Source: Streptomyces scopuliridis RB72
Lineage (GTDB): Bacteria; Actinomycetota; Actinomycetes; Streptomycetales; Streptomycetaceae
Reading direction: 5' to 3'
DNA: 64,000 nt
Assembly (NCBI RefSeq): GCF_000718095.1
Contig: NZ_JOEI01000006.1
Location: 146,103 to 210,102, forward strand
Under the pieces are notes generated by a model. It saw only the letters and a program-made list of their open reading frames with translations, made no database searches and was not told the origin of the DNA. Both the position numbers and the translations under genes were made by a program. Below are positions 32,518 through 40,251 of this stretch, in pieces (position 1 is the stretch's first letter; every line of letters starts with the position of its first letter).

Positions 32518-32853
32518 GAACGCCGGGCTGCCGTTGTCGGTGACCATCGGACGCCCGGCGCCGTCCCAGGCGAGCATCCCGCCGTCCACGTTCACCGCGT
32601 CGACGCCCTGCTGGACCAGATACTGGGTGACCTGAGCGGACCGGCCGCCGACCCGGCACATGACATAGGCCCTGCGCCCCTCGGCCACCGCCTCGGTCAC
32701 CTCTCCGAAGCGGGCCACGAAGTCGCTCATCGGGACATGCAGCGCGCCCTCGACATGGCCGGCTGCCCACTCGTCGTTCTCCCGGACATCCAGCACCAGG
32801 CCGTCGGCCGGGACCGCCGCGGCATCGACCGAGGGCAGCGGGGCGAAGTTCAT
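32509..32853 (-). CDS. Rhodanese-like domain protein
   Basis: A 114-residue single rhodanese domain. LVLDVRENDEWAAGHVEGAL is the N-terminal motif, and the active-site loop is VMCRVGGRSAQVTQYL with Cys as sulfur carrier and Arg residues around it. Such stand-alone domains transfer sulfane sulfur from thiosulfate or persulfides, or act as partners for sulfur trafficking. The ATG at 32853 is preceded by GAGAAGG. It converges with paaE; no link to phenylacetate breakdown is evident. Confidence 0.88.
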   Translation of the reverse strand: MNFAPLPSVDAAAVPADGLVLDVRENDEWAAGHVEGALHVPMSDFVARFGEVTEAVAEGRRAYVMCRVGGRSAQVTQYLVQQGVDAVNVDGGMLAWDGAGRPMVTDNGSPAFVL

Positions 32854-32962
32854 GGGCAGTGCCTTCTCTCGTACGTGACCGGGGCGGGCGGAGTTCCGGA
32901 CCAGGACCTGGACCGGCACCGGACCCACGGGCTCTCGAACCGACCGGGGGGCTCCGAAAAAC

Positions 32963-33817
32963 CTACTGCACCAGCCTGGCCAGTTCCGTCTCACGCTCGG
33001 AGACCTCCGCGAGCAGCTGCTCGGCGATCTCCTCCAGCAGCCGGTCCGGGTCGTCCGGGGCCATCCTGAGCATCGCGCCGATCGCGCTCTCCTCCAGCTC
33101 CTTGGCGACCACCGTCAGCATCTCCTTGCGCTGTGCCAGCCACTCCAGCCGGGCGTAGAGCTCCTCGCTCTCGCTCAGCCGGGGCGCCGTGGGCGCCGGC
33201 CCCGCCGCCCACTCCGCGACGAGTTCCTGGAGCAGCGGCTCGTCCCCGCGCCCATAGGCGGCGTTGACGCGTGTGAGGAACTCCTCACGCCGTGCCCGTT
33301 CCTTCTCGTCCTGCGCCAGATCCGGATGCGCCTTGCGCACCAGATCGCGGTAGAGCTTGCGGGCCTCGTCGCTCGGCCTGACCCGCTTGGGCGGCCGCAC
33401 CGGCTGATCCGTCAGCATCGCCGCGGCCTCCGGCGACAGACCGTCGGAGTCGAGCCAGTCGTGGAACAGCTCCTCCACGCCGGGCATCGGCTGCACCAGC
33501 GCACGGGCCTCGCGCGCCTTGCGCAGATCCTCGGGATCGCCGGTGCGCGCCGCGCGTGCCTCGGCGATCAGCGCGTCCAGCTCATCGAGCCGGGCGTACA
33601 TCGGGCCGAGCCGCTGGTGGTGCAGGCGGGAGAAATTCTCCACCTCGATCCGGAAGGTCTCCAGCGCGATCTCGAACTCGATCAGCGCCTGCTCAGCGGC
33701 GCGCACGGCCGTCTCCAGCCGGGCCTCCGGACGTGGCGCCGCCCCCGCGTCCGGCGCGTCTCGTACGTCCTGCTCGTCGTCGTTTCGGATCGTCGGCTCC
33801 CCAGGGGCGTCGTGCAT
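32963..33817 (-). CDS. J-domain (DnaJ-like) protein
   Basis: A 284-residue protein. Residues about 30-115 are helical with coiled-coil character (LETAVRAAEQALIEFEIALE). A J-domain-like region at about 150-190 has RKLYRDLVRKAHPDLAQDEK with the HPD tripeptide that stimulates Hsp70 ATPase. The C-terminal 80 residues are charged and helical. There is no Gly/Phe region or zinc domain, so it is a non-classical co-chaperone. The ATG at 33817 follows GGACGGG; a GTG one codon upstream is equally possible. Confidence 0.78.
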   Translation of the reverse strand: MHDAPGEPTIRNDDEQDVRDAPDAGAAPRPEARLETAVRAAEQALIEFEIALETFRIEVENFSRLHHQRLGPMYARLDELDALIAEARAARTGDPEDLRKAREARALVQPMPGVEELFHDWLDSDGLSPEAAAMLTDQPVRPPKRVRPSDEARKLYRDLVRKAHPDLAQDEKERARREEFLTRVNAAYGRGDEPLLQELVAEWAAGPAPTAPRLSESEELYARLEWLAQRKEMLTVVAKELEESAIGAMLRMAPDDPDRLLEEIAEQLLAEVSERETELARLVQ

Positions 33818-33869
33818 CACCCGTCCAGCGTAAGGGCGAACGCGGTGGCCCCCGCCCCGTCCCGGCCCG

Positions 33870-35408
33870 TCACACCCCCAGCTCTGCCGCGATCCGCCCG
33901 CTCCTGACGGCCGCGAGGAGCTCGGCGTGGTCCGCCTCCGTACGGTCCGCGTACGCCATGGCGAACGCCGCCACGGCCCCGTCCAGCTCCTCGCTCTTGC
34001 CGCAGTACCCGGCGATCAGCCGCGGGTCCACGCTGTGCGCATGGGCCCTGGCCAGCAGCGCGCCGGTCATCCGTCCGTAGTCGTCTATCTGGTCGGCCGG
34101 AAGCGCCGCCGGATCCACGCTCCCCTTGCGGTTCCTGAACTGCCGTACCTGACAGGGCCTGCCCAGGACCGTCGTCCACCCCAGCAGGTTGTCGCTGACC
34201 ACCTGCATCCGCTTCTGCCCGAGCACCACACGGCGCCCCTCGTGTACCACCTCGGGCGTCTCGAACCCGACGGCCGCCAGATGGGGCAGCAGGGCTGAGG
34301 CCCGCGCCTCCTTCACCTGGAGCACCAGCGGCTCGCCCCGGTGGTCGAGGAGCAGCACCACATACGACCGCGTCCCGACGCTGCCGGTGCCGACCACCCG
34401 GAACGCCACGTCGTGGATCGCGTACCGCGCGAGCAGCGGCAGCCGGTCCTCCGAGAGCGTGCCCAGATACTCCTCCAGCGAGGCGGCGACCGCCGCTGCC
34501 TCCTCGTCGGGCACCCGCCGCAGAACGGGCGGCGCGTCCACGAACCGCCGCCGCGCGGCCCCGCCCCTACCCCCGTCCCCGTCGGGCACGGTCTCGGTGG
34601 ACTTGGCCGCGAACCGCGCGCTCGTGTTGTTGCGCGCCTTCTCCGAGACGCGTTCCAGCGTGCCGGCCAGATCACGCGCGTCGGCGTGCGAGACCAGCTC
34701 CTCGTCCGCGATGGCGTTCCACGCGTCGAGGGCGGGAAGCTTCGCCAGCAGCCGCATCGTGCGCCGGTAGGCGCCCACCGCGTCGTGCGCCCCTTGCCGA
34801 CAGGTGTCCTCGTCCGCGCCCGCCTCGCGGCCGGCCAGCACCAGTGAGGTGGCGAGCCGTTTGACGTCCCACTCCCAGGGGCCGACCACGGTCTCGTCGA
34901 AGTCATTGAGATCGATGACGAGCCGGCCGCGCGCGTCCCCGTACAGACCGAAGTTCGCCGCGTGCGCGTCCCCGCAGATCTGCGCGCCGAAGCCGGTGAC
35001 CGGGGTGCCCGTCAGATCGTGGGCCATCAGCCCGGCGGAGCCCCGCAGAAACGCGAACGGCGTCGCGGCCATCCGCCCCACCCGCAGCGGCGCCAGCTCG
35101 GGCACCCGGCCCCGGCTCGACTCCTCGACGGCGCGCACAGCGTCGGGCCGCCGCGCCGTGAACACCACCGAGTCGTGCGCGGACCTCGGCACCCGTACCC
35201 GCAGCGCCTTCCCCCGGCCCTTGGGCGTCTCCGCCCCGCCCACGGCCGTACGCGGCGCGAAACCCGGCACCGCCGGAATGCGCTCGATCCCCGAAGCCGC
35301 AGAAAACCCAGAAACCTCAGAAACCCCGGACCCCCCGGAGCCCCCGGAGCCCCCGGAGCCCCCGGAAACCGTGCGCGGCATGCCCTCCGCCGACCCGACA
35401 TCGCCCAT
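33870..35408 (-). CDS. DUF2252 family protein
   Basis: A 512-residue protein of the DUF2252 family, which has a protein-kinase/APH-like fold: ICGDAHAANFGLYGDARGRL and VIDLNDFDETVVGPWEWDVK resemble the catalytic and metal-binding loops of phosphotransferases. The biochemical role is unknown. The N-terminal 60 residues contain a Gly-Gly-Ser repeat. The ATG at 35408 is chosen because GGGGGAGG lies about 9 nt upstream. It is a single gene between the J-domain and HxlR genes, all leftward. Confidence 0.82.
   Translation of the reverse strand: MGDVGSAEGMPRTVSGGSGGSGGSGGSGVSEVSGFSAASGIERIPAVPGFAPRTAVGGAETPKGRGKALRVRVPRSAHDSVVFTARRPDAVRAVEESSRGRVPELAPLRVGRMAATPFAFLRGSAGLMAHDLTGTPVTGFGAQICGDAHAANFGLYGDARGRLVIDLNDFDETVVGPWEWDVKRLATSLVLAGREAGADEDTCRQGAHDAVGAYRRTMRLLAKLPALDAWNAIADEELVSHADARDLAGTLERVSEKARNNTSARFAAKSTETVPDGDGGRGGAARRRFVDAPPVLRRVPDEEAAAVAASLEEYLGTLSEDRLPLLARYAIHDVAFRVVGTGSVGTRSYVVLLLDHRGEPLVLQVKEARASALLPHLAAVGFETPEVVHEGRRVVLGQKRMQVVSDNLLGWTTVLGRPCQVRQFRNRKGSVDPAALPADQIDDYGRMTGALLARAHAHSVDPRLIAGYCGKSEELDGAVAAFAMAYADRTEADHAELLAAVRSGRIAAELGV
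35325..35372. repeat. Short tandem repeat of GGAGCCCCC
   Basis: About four to five perfect or near-perfect 9-base units, GGAGCCCCC on the plus strand, encode Gly-Gly-Ser repeats near the start of the DUF2252 protein. A 9-base unit in frame allows length change without frameshift. Confidence 0.75.
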
Positions 35409-35486
35409 GGCGTGCCGCCTCCCCCGTACTCGTGCGAGATCAACCGCACACGACGGTACCGCCGGGCCCGACCGCCGTCTTCCCCC

Positions 35487-35529
35487 TGTGGATAACGCCG
35501 GTCCGCTCACCCGGCGGCCCTGTGGACAG
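35487..35529. other. DnaA boxes between the DUF2252 and HxlR genes
   Basis: TGTGGATAA at 35487-35495 (complement TTATCCACA) and TGTGGACAG at 35521-35529 (complement CTGTCCACA) fit the DnaA box consensus, have the same orientation and lie in the short noncoding gap. Confidence 0.45.
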
Positions 35530-35532
35530 GGC

Positions 35533-35889
35533 CTAACAGCCGCCCTCCGAGACCCCTCCCAGATGGGATTCGGCCCACAGCGACAGCTCCTTCAGCGCGG
35601 GTTCCATCGCCGCGCCCGCCTTCGTCAGCCGGTACGAGACCCGCAGCGGCGGCCCCTCATCGACCTCGCGCACGACCAGCCCCGCCGCCCCCAGCTCCGT
35701 GAGCCGGTCCGAGAGCATGCGCTCGCTGATGCCGGGGATCGCCCGGCGCAGCTCCGCGAAGTAGACCGCTCGTTCCATCAGTACGGAGATGATCGGCCCG
35801 GTCCACCGCTTGCCGAGCAGCTCGAAGACGCGCGTGATGCCCACGTCGACCTTCTTGCACGCGTCCTCACTGTGGTCCGCCATACGCAT
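35533..35889 (-). CDS. HxlR-family transcriptional regulator
   Basis: A 118-residue winged-helix regulator with the HxlR/DUF24 pattern: VFELLGKRWTGPIISVLMER, then FAELRRAIPGISERMLSDRL and LVVREVDEGPPLRVSYRLT. A Cys at position 11 lies just before the first helix, where several HxlR proteins (YodB, QorR types) sense electrophiles and quinones by thiol chemistry. It is divergent from an azoreductase gene, the classic pairing for such sensors. The ATG at 35889 or the in-frame ATG at 35883 may be the start; neither has a good ribosome site. Confidence 0.88.
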   Translation of the reverse strand: MRMADHSEDACKKVDVGITRVFELLGKRWTGPIISVLMERAVYFAELRRAIPGISERMLSDRLTELGAAGLVVREVDEGPPLRVSYRLTKAGAAMEPALKELSLWAESHLGGVSEGGC

Positions 35890-35913
35890 AGAGTACTGGT
35901 TTCCCGAGGGGAG

Positions 35914-35946
35914 ATGAAAAAAAGTAAGCGACTATGTTATTCATAG
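35914..35946 (+). CDS. Possible 10-residue leader peptide upstream of azoR
   Basis: An ATG at 35914, right behind GAGGGGAG (35906-35913), opens a short frame MKKSKRLCYS ending at TAG 35944-35946. The stretch is unusually A+T-rich for this genome, and the codons (AAA, AGT, TGT, TAT, TCA) are rare here. It lies between the HxlR and azoreductase starts. It could be a regulatory leader containing a sensing Cys codon, or just an A+T-rich promoter that happens to be open. Confidence 0.3.
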   Translation: MKKSKRLCYS

Positions 35947-36003
35947 GAGCGAACGGAAGTTCCATCCGTTTGCCGTCCTACGCCACCCCTCATGGAGACC
36001 CTC

Positions 36004-36621
36004 ATGGCCACGCTGCTGCACATCGACTCCGCCGTCTTCCCCGAAGGCTCCGCCTCGCGCGACATCACCGCTGCCTTCGTCCAGTCCTGGCGGGAGCAGC
36101 ACCCCGAGGGCAAGGTCGTCTACCGCGATCTCGCCGCCACCCCGCTGCCCCACCTGAACGTCGCGGCCGCCGCCGCGGGCGCGGACGACGCGCTCCGCGC
36201 GGAACTGGCCGCCGAACTGGCCGAGGCGGACGCCGTGCTGATCGGCGCGCCGATGTACAACTTCACGATCCCGTCCACCCTGAAGGCATGGCTCGACCAG
36301 GTGATCATCGTCGGCCACAACGCGGGCATCCCCGACGCCCCGCTGGCCGCCACCCCGTTCACGATCGTCGCCAGCCGCGGCGGCTCGTACGCCGCCGGCA
36401 CCCCGCGCGAGGACTGCGAGTTCGTCCAGAACTACCTGGAGAAGGTGCTGTCGAACATGTTCGGCACCACCCAGATCGACTTCATCGTCCCCGAGCTGAC
36501 CCTGGCCCACACGAACCCGGGCATGGCCGACCTCATCCCGCTCGCCGAGGCGTCCCGCGCCAAGGCGGAGGAGGAGGCCACGCAGAAGGCCAAGGCCCTG
36601 GCCGCCCGCCTCGCCGCCTGA
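36004..36621 (+). CDS. azoR: FMN-dependent NADH-azoreductase
   Basis: A 205-residue flavodoxin-fold reductase using NADH and FMN to reduce quinones and azo compounds. It starts TLLHIDSAVFPEGSASRDIT (FMN phosphate loop), has IGAPMYNFTIPSTLKAWLDQ (the AzoR signature with the MYNF flavin contact) and VASRGGSYAAGTPREDCEF. The ATG at 36004 has GGAG 8 nt upstream; another ATG at 35992 is in frame but lacks a site. It is divergent from the HxlR gene and likely induced by quinone or electrophile stress through it. Confidence 0.92.
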   Translation: MATLLHIDSAVFPEGSASRDITAAFVQSWREQHPEGKVVYRDLAATPLPHLNVAAAAAGADDALRAELAAELAEADAVLIGAPMYNFTIPSTLKAWLDQVIIVGHNAGIPDAPLAATPFTIVASRGGSYAAGTPREDCEFVQNYLEKVLSNMFGTTQIDFIVPELTLAHTNPGMADLIPLAEASRAKAEEEATQKAKALAARLAA

Positions 36622-36759
36622 GCACACAGCGCCCAGCGCGCATCGCCCACGCGCACAGCGCTCACCCAGCCATGCCTCCCCCGGGACCTCGCCCGCGGGA
36701 GGCATGTCTCACACCGGGGCACGAAGGTTCCTGCCTCAGAACCCCCGGGGGACGACGAA

Positions 36760-36792
36760 GAAGCCCCGTAGGTCGATGACCCACGGGGCTTC
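36760..36792 (-). terminator. Terminator of tRNA-Leu
   Basis: GAAGCCCCGT (36760-36769) and ACGGGGCTTC (36783-36792) form a perfect 10-bp stem just downstream of the leftward tRNA. It can also end azoR transcription. Confidence 0.75.
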
Positions 36793-36798
36793 CATCTG

Positions 36799-36882
36799 TG
36801 CGCGAGGGGGGAGTTGAACCCCCACGCCCTTTCGGGCACTGGAACCTGAATCCAGCGCGTCTGCCTATTCCGCCACCCGCGC
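36799..36882 (-). tRNA. tRNA-Leu (anticodon CAG)
   Basis: Read on the minus strand the 84-nt molecule has a 7-bp acceptor stem (GCGCGGG with CTCGCGC, one G-T pair), a D-arm starting TGGCGGAATAGG, an anticodon stem CTGGA/TCCAG around loop TTCAGGT giving CAG, a long class II variable arm closed by GCCC/GGGC, and a T-arm GTTCAAC between GGGGG and CCCCC. The discriminator base is A. CCA is not encoded (the next bases are CAG). It reads CUG, the dominant Leu codon in high-GC genomes. Confidence 0.95.
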
Positions 36883-37197
36883 ATTGGGTGTGTCGTCCGG
36901 TGCCTCACCTGCTGGTGTGCGCTCCTGGCGACATCGAGAAGATTAGCACGGTGCGGAGGGTGGGTTCACATCCGTTTGTTTCGACGACCCGGCCGCGGAA
37001 CAGGGAACGGACAGCGGCCGCCCCCCACTCCTCCTGAGTGCACCCCGGGTGCGGGACACTGGCGTCAGGCCGCCTCTACGATCCGTGTGAGAGGTGACAC
37101 TCATCGACGGGGCAGACAAGGGGAACCAGCCGATTTCCCGACGCGTGGATACGATCAGTAAGCAGTACCAGGACGGCCACTACGGAGGAGGTGCCCC
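36883..37197. promoter_or_regulatory. Divergent region between tRNA-Leu and the fhaA operon
   Basis: No gene is seen in these 315 bases. For the tRNA a weak promoter is possible with TAATCT on the minus strand (36940-36945) and GTGAAC 18 bases before it. The fhaA side must contain the main promoter of the six-gene wall operon, probably between 37050 and 37150, but no hexamer pair is convincing. Strong ribosome site GGAGGAGG at 37184-37191. Confidence 0.4.
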
Positions 37198-38046
37198 ATG
37201 GGAGTCATGAAGCGTTTCGAACAGCGTCTCGAAGGTTTGGTCAATGGCACCTTCGCGAAGGTGTTCAAGTCCGAGGTCCAGCCCGTCGAGATCGCGGGTG
37301 CCCTCCAGCGCGAATGCGACAACAACGCAACGATCTGGAACCGCGAGCGGACCGTCGTACCCAACGACTTCATCGTGGAGCTGAGCACGCCCGACTACGA
37401 GCGTCTCAGCCCGTACTCCGGCCAGCTCGGCGACGAACTGTCCGGACTCGTCCGCGACTACGCGAAGCAGCAGCGCTACACGTTCATGGGCCCGATCAAG
37501 GTCCATCTGGAGAAGGCCGAGGATCTCGACACCGGCCTGTACCGCGTCCGCAGCCGCACGCTGGCGTCGAGCACGTCCCAGGCGCCCGAGCGCGCTCCCG
37601 CGGGCCCCCCGGCGCCCGTATCCCCGCAGGGCAGAGCTCCCGGCGGTTACGGGTACCCGCCCGCCGCGGTCCCTCCCATGCCGGCCGCCCCGCCGCCCGG
37701 CGGCGGCCACGCGCCCGCCGCGAACCGTCCCCCGGCCCCCGGCCCCGGCGCGCCGCCGCACGGCCAGGTGCGCCGCTGGATCGAGATCAACGGCACCCGT
37801 CACCAGATCTCCCGCGCGACGCTCGTCCTGGGCCGCAGCACCGACGCGGACGTACGGATCGACGACCCCGGTGTATCGCGCAGGCACTGCGAGATCCGGA
37901 CCGGAACGCCCTCGACCATCCAGGATCTCGGGTCGACCAACGGCATCGTGGTAGACGGACAGCACACCACCCGCGCTACGCTCCGCGACGGCTCGCGGAT
38001 CGTCGTGGGCAACACCACCATCGTTTACAGGCAAGCCGAAGGGTGA
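37198..38046 (+). CDS. fhaA: FHA-domain protein FhaA (DUF3662 + FHA)
   Basis: A 282-residue cytoplasmic scaffold. The N-terminal DUF3662 domain (MKRFEQRLEGLVNGTFAKVF to about residue 120) is followed by a Pro/Ala/Gly-rich linker and a C-terminal FHA domain with TLVLGRSTDADVRIDDPGVS, RRHCEI and LGSTNGIVVDG, which binds phosphothreonine. In mycobacteria FhaA binds the phosphorylated pseudokinase domain of MviN and so controls lipid II flipping. It heads the operon fhaA-fhaB-pstP-rodA-pbpA-pknB. Confidence 0.93.
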   Translation: MGVMKRFEQRLEGLVNGTFAKVFKSEVQPVEIAGALQRECDNNATIWNRERTVVPNDFIVELSTPDYERLSPYSGQLGDELSGLVRDYAKQQRYTFMGPIKVHLEKAEDLDTGLYRVRSRTLASSTSQAPERAPAGPPAPVSPQGRAPGGYGYPPAAVPPMPAAPPPGGGHAPAANRPPAPGPGAPPHGQVRRWIEINGTRHQISRATLVLGRSTDADVRIDDPGVSRRHCEIRTGTPSTIQDLGSTNGIVVDGQHTTRATLRDGSRIVVGNTTIVYRQAEG

Positions 38047-38056
38047 AGCGGGGGCA

Positions 38057-38575
38057 ATGTCAGAGCTGACCCTGACGGTCATGCGGCTAGGTTTTCTGGC
38101 CGTTCTGTGGCTGTTCGTGATCGTGGCCGTACAGGTCATCCGCAGCGACCTGTTCGGAACACGCGTCACGCAGCGCGGCTCACGCCGCAACGCCGACGCC
38201 CGACCGCAGCAGGCACGCCAGACACCGGCGCCGCCCCAGCAGCGCCAGCAGCAGCAACAGGGGGGCAGGCAGCGCCGAGGAGCCCCCACCAAGCTCGTCG
38301 TGTCCGAGGGCAGCCTCACCGGCACCACGGTGGCGCTCCAGGGACAGACCATCACGCTGGGCCGCGCGCACGACTCGACGATCGTGCTGGACGACGACTA
38401 CGCGTCCAGCAGGCATGCCAGGATCTACCCGGACCGCGACGGCCAGTGGATCGTCGAGGACCTCGGCTCCACCAATGGCACGTATCTCGACCGGACCCGG
38501 CTCACGGCCCCGACACCGATCGCGCTTGGCGCTCCGATCCGCATCGGCAAGACCGTCATCGAGCTGCGGAAGTAG
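38057..38575 (+). CDS. fhaB: FHA-domain protein FhaB with N-terminal membrane helix
   Basis: A 172-residue protein. An N-terminal helix (LTVMRLGFLAVLWLFVIVAV) probably anchors it in the membrane; mycobacterial FhaB has the same start. A Gln/Arg/Pro-rich linker follows. The FHA domain has ITLGRAHDSTIVLDDDYASS, RHARIYPD and VEDLGSTNGTYLDR. It probably docks on threonine-phosphorylated division or wall proteins. It starts 10 nt after fhaA, in the operon order conserved across actinobacteria. Confidence 0.93.
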   Translation: MSELTLTVMRLGFLAVLWLFVIVAVQVIRSDLFGTRVTQRGSRRNADARPQQARQTPAPPQQRQQQQQGGRQRRGAPTKLVVSEGSLTGTTVALQGQTITLGRAHDSTIVLDDDYASSRHARIYPDRDGQWIVEDLGSTNGTYLDRTRLTAPTPIALGAPIRIGKTVIELRK

Positions 38576-38716
38576 TACGACAATGAGCGAGCGGAGCGAG
38601 CGAGCCGCGGCGGTACCCACGGCGGACCGCGGCCGGCTCCCGACCGGAGGGTGGGCAGTGTGGCTCGAGACCGGCTGGCGCGACAGTCGACTGGCGAGCC
38701 GACGGGCGAGGTGCGC

Positions 38717-40222
38717 ATGAGTCTGTCTCTGCGCTTCGCCGCCGGATCGCACAAAGGCATGATCCGGGAGGGAAACGAGGACTCCGGTTACGCCGGTCCC
38801 CGGCTGCTGGCCATCGCCGACGGCATGGGTGGCCAGGCCGCGGGCGAGGTCGCCTCCTCCGAGGTGATCTCCACCCTCGTACAGCTCGACGACGATGTGC
38901 CGGGTTCGGACATCCTCACCTCGCTCGGTACGGCGGTGCAGCGCGCCAACGACCAGCTGCGCGTGATGGTCGAGGAGGACCCCCAGCTGGAGGGCATGGG
39001 CACCACGCTCACCGCCCTTCTCTGGACCGGCCAGCGCCTCGGCCTCGTCCATGTCGGCGACTCCCGCGCCTACCTCCTGCGCGACGGCGTACTGACCCAG
39101 ATCACCCAGGACCACACCTGGGTGCAGCGGCTGGTCGACGAGGGCCGGATCACCGAGGAAGAGGCCACCACCCACCCGCAGCGCTCCCTGCTGATGCGCG
39201 CGCTGGGCAGCGGCGACCATGTCGAGCCCGATCTCTCCATCCGTGAGGTCCGGGCCGGCGACCGCTATCTGATCTGCTCCGACGGCCTCTCCGGCGTCGT
39301 CTCCCACCAGACGATGGAGGAGACGCTCGCCAGCTACCAGGGCCCGCAGGAGACCATCCAGGCGCTCATCCAGCTCGCGCTGCGCGGCGGCGGCCCCGAC
39401 AACATCACCTGCATCGTGGCCGACGTCCTGGACGTCGAGTCCAACGACACCCTGGCCGGGCAGCTCAACGACACCCCGGTCGTGGTCGGGGCGGTCGCCG
39501 AGAACCAGCTCCCGCTCAGCTCCGCCGAGAACGCCGCCGCGATGCAGACCCCGGCGGGCCGCGCCGCCGGCCTCGGCCGCGCCGTACCGCCGCAGCCCGG
39601 CGGGGGCGGCTTCGGCCCGCCCGGCAGCGGCGACAGCACCGGCTACGACGGAATGCCGCCCGGAGGCGGTTTCGGGGCCTACGACGACGAGGAGTTCGTC
39701 AAGCCCCGCCCGCGCCGCAGGTGGCTCAAGACGTCCTTCTACGCCGTCCTCGCGCTCGCCGTCGTCGGCGGCGGACTGTACGGCGGCTACTACTGGACGC
39801 AGACGCAGTACTACGTCGGCGCCAACAAGGAGCATGTCGCGCTCTACCGAGGTATCAGCCAGGATCTCGGCTGGGTCTCCCTCTCGAAGATCGAGAAGGA
39901 AACCGACATCGAACTCAAGTACCTGCCGGACTACCAGCGCAAGCAGGTCGAGGCCACCATCGCCGAGGGCAGCCTCTCCGGCGGACGCGAGAAGATCGAT
40001 GAACTCGCCGTCCAGGCATCGGCCTGCAAGAAGGACGAGCAGCGCCGCCAGGCCGACCGCGCGGCCAATGTGATCACCGGCGAAGGACAGGCCGGCGGCA
40101 CGACCGGTACGAGCACCTCCGCGAAGACCACCGACACCAAGCCGAAAGCAGCCACTCCCACTCCGGGCCCCAGCCTCTCGGAAGAGGAGCAGAAAGTGGC
40201 CTCGAACTGCGGTAAGCAGTAG
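38717..40222 (+). CDS. pstP: PP2C-family Ser/Thr phosphatase PstP
   Basis: A 501-residue membrane phosphatase that reverses the action of PknB. The PP2C domain (residues 1-240) has GNEDSGYAGPRLLAIADGMG (metal-binding Asp), GMGTTLTALLWTGQRLGLVH, VGDSRAYLL, CSDGLSGVV and GGPDNITCIVADVL. A Gly/Pro linker leads to one helix (TSFYAVLALAVVGGGLYGGY) and an outer domain of about 145 residues ending in a Thr/Ser tail. The ATG at 38717 has GGGCGAG upstream; a GTG at 38711 is also possible. The 141 bases between fhaB and pstP have no separate gene. Confidence 0.93.
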   Translation: MSLSLRFAAGSHKGMIREGNEDSGYAGPRLLAIADGMGGQAAGEVASSEVISTLVQLDDDVPGSDILTSLGTAVQRANDQLRVMVEEDPQLEGMGTTLTALLWTGQRLGLVHVGDSRAYLLRDGVLTQITQDHTWVQRLVDEGRITEEEATTHPQRSLLMRALGSGDHVEPDLSIREVRAGDRYLICSDGLSGVVSHQTMEETLASYQGPQETIQALIQLALRGGGPDNITCIVADVLDVESNDTLAGQLNDTPVVVGAVAENQLPLSSAENAAAMQTPAGRAAGLGRAVPPQPGGGGFGPPGSGDSTGYDGMPPGGGFGAYDDEEFVKPRPRRRWLKTSFYAVLALAVVGGGLYGGYYWTQTQYYVGANKEHVALYRGISQDLGWVSLSKIEKETDIELKYLPDYQRKQVEATIAEGSLSGGREKIDELAVQASACKKDEQRRQADRAANVITGEGQAGGTTGTSTSAKTTDTKPKAATPTPGPSLSEEEQKVASNCGKQ

Positions 40223-40251
40223 GAGCCGGCCGTAGGGGGCCTTTCACCACC

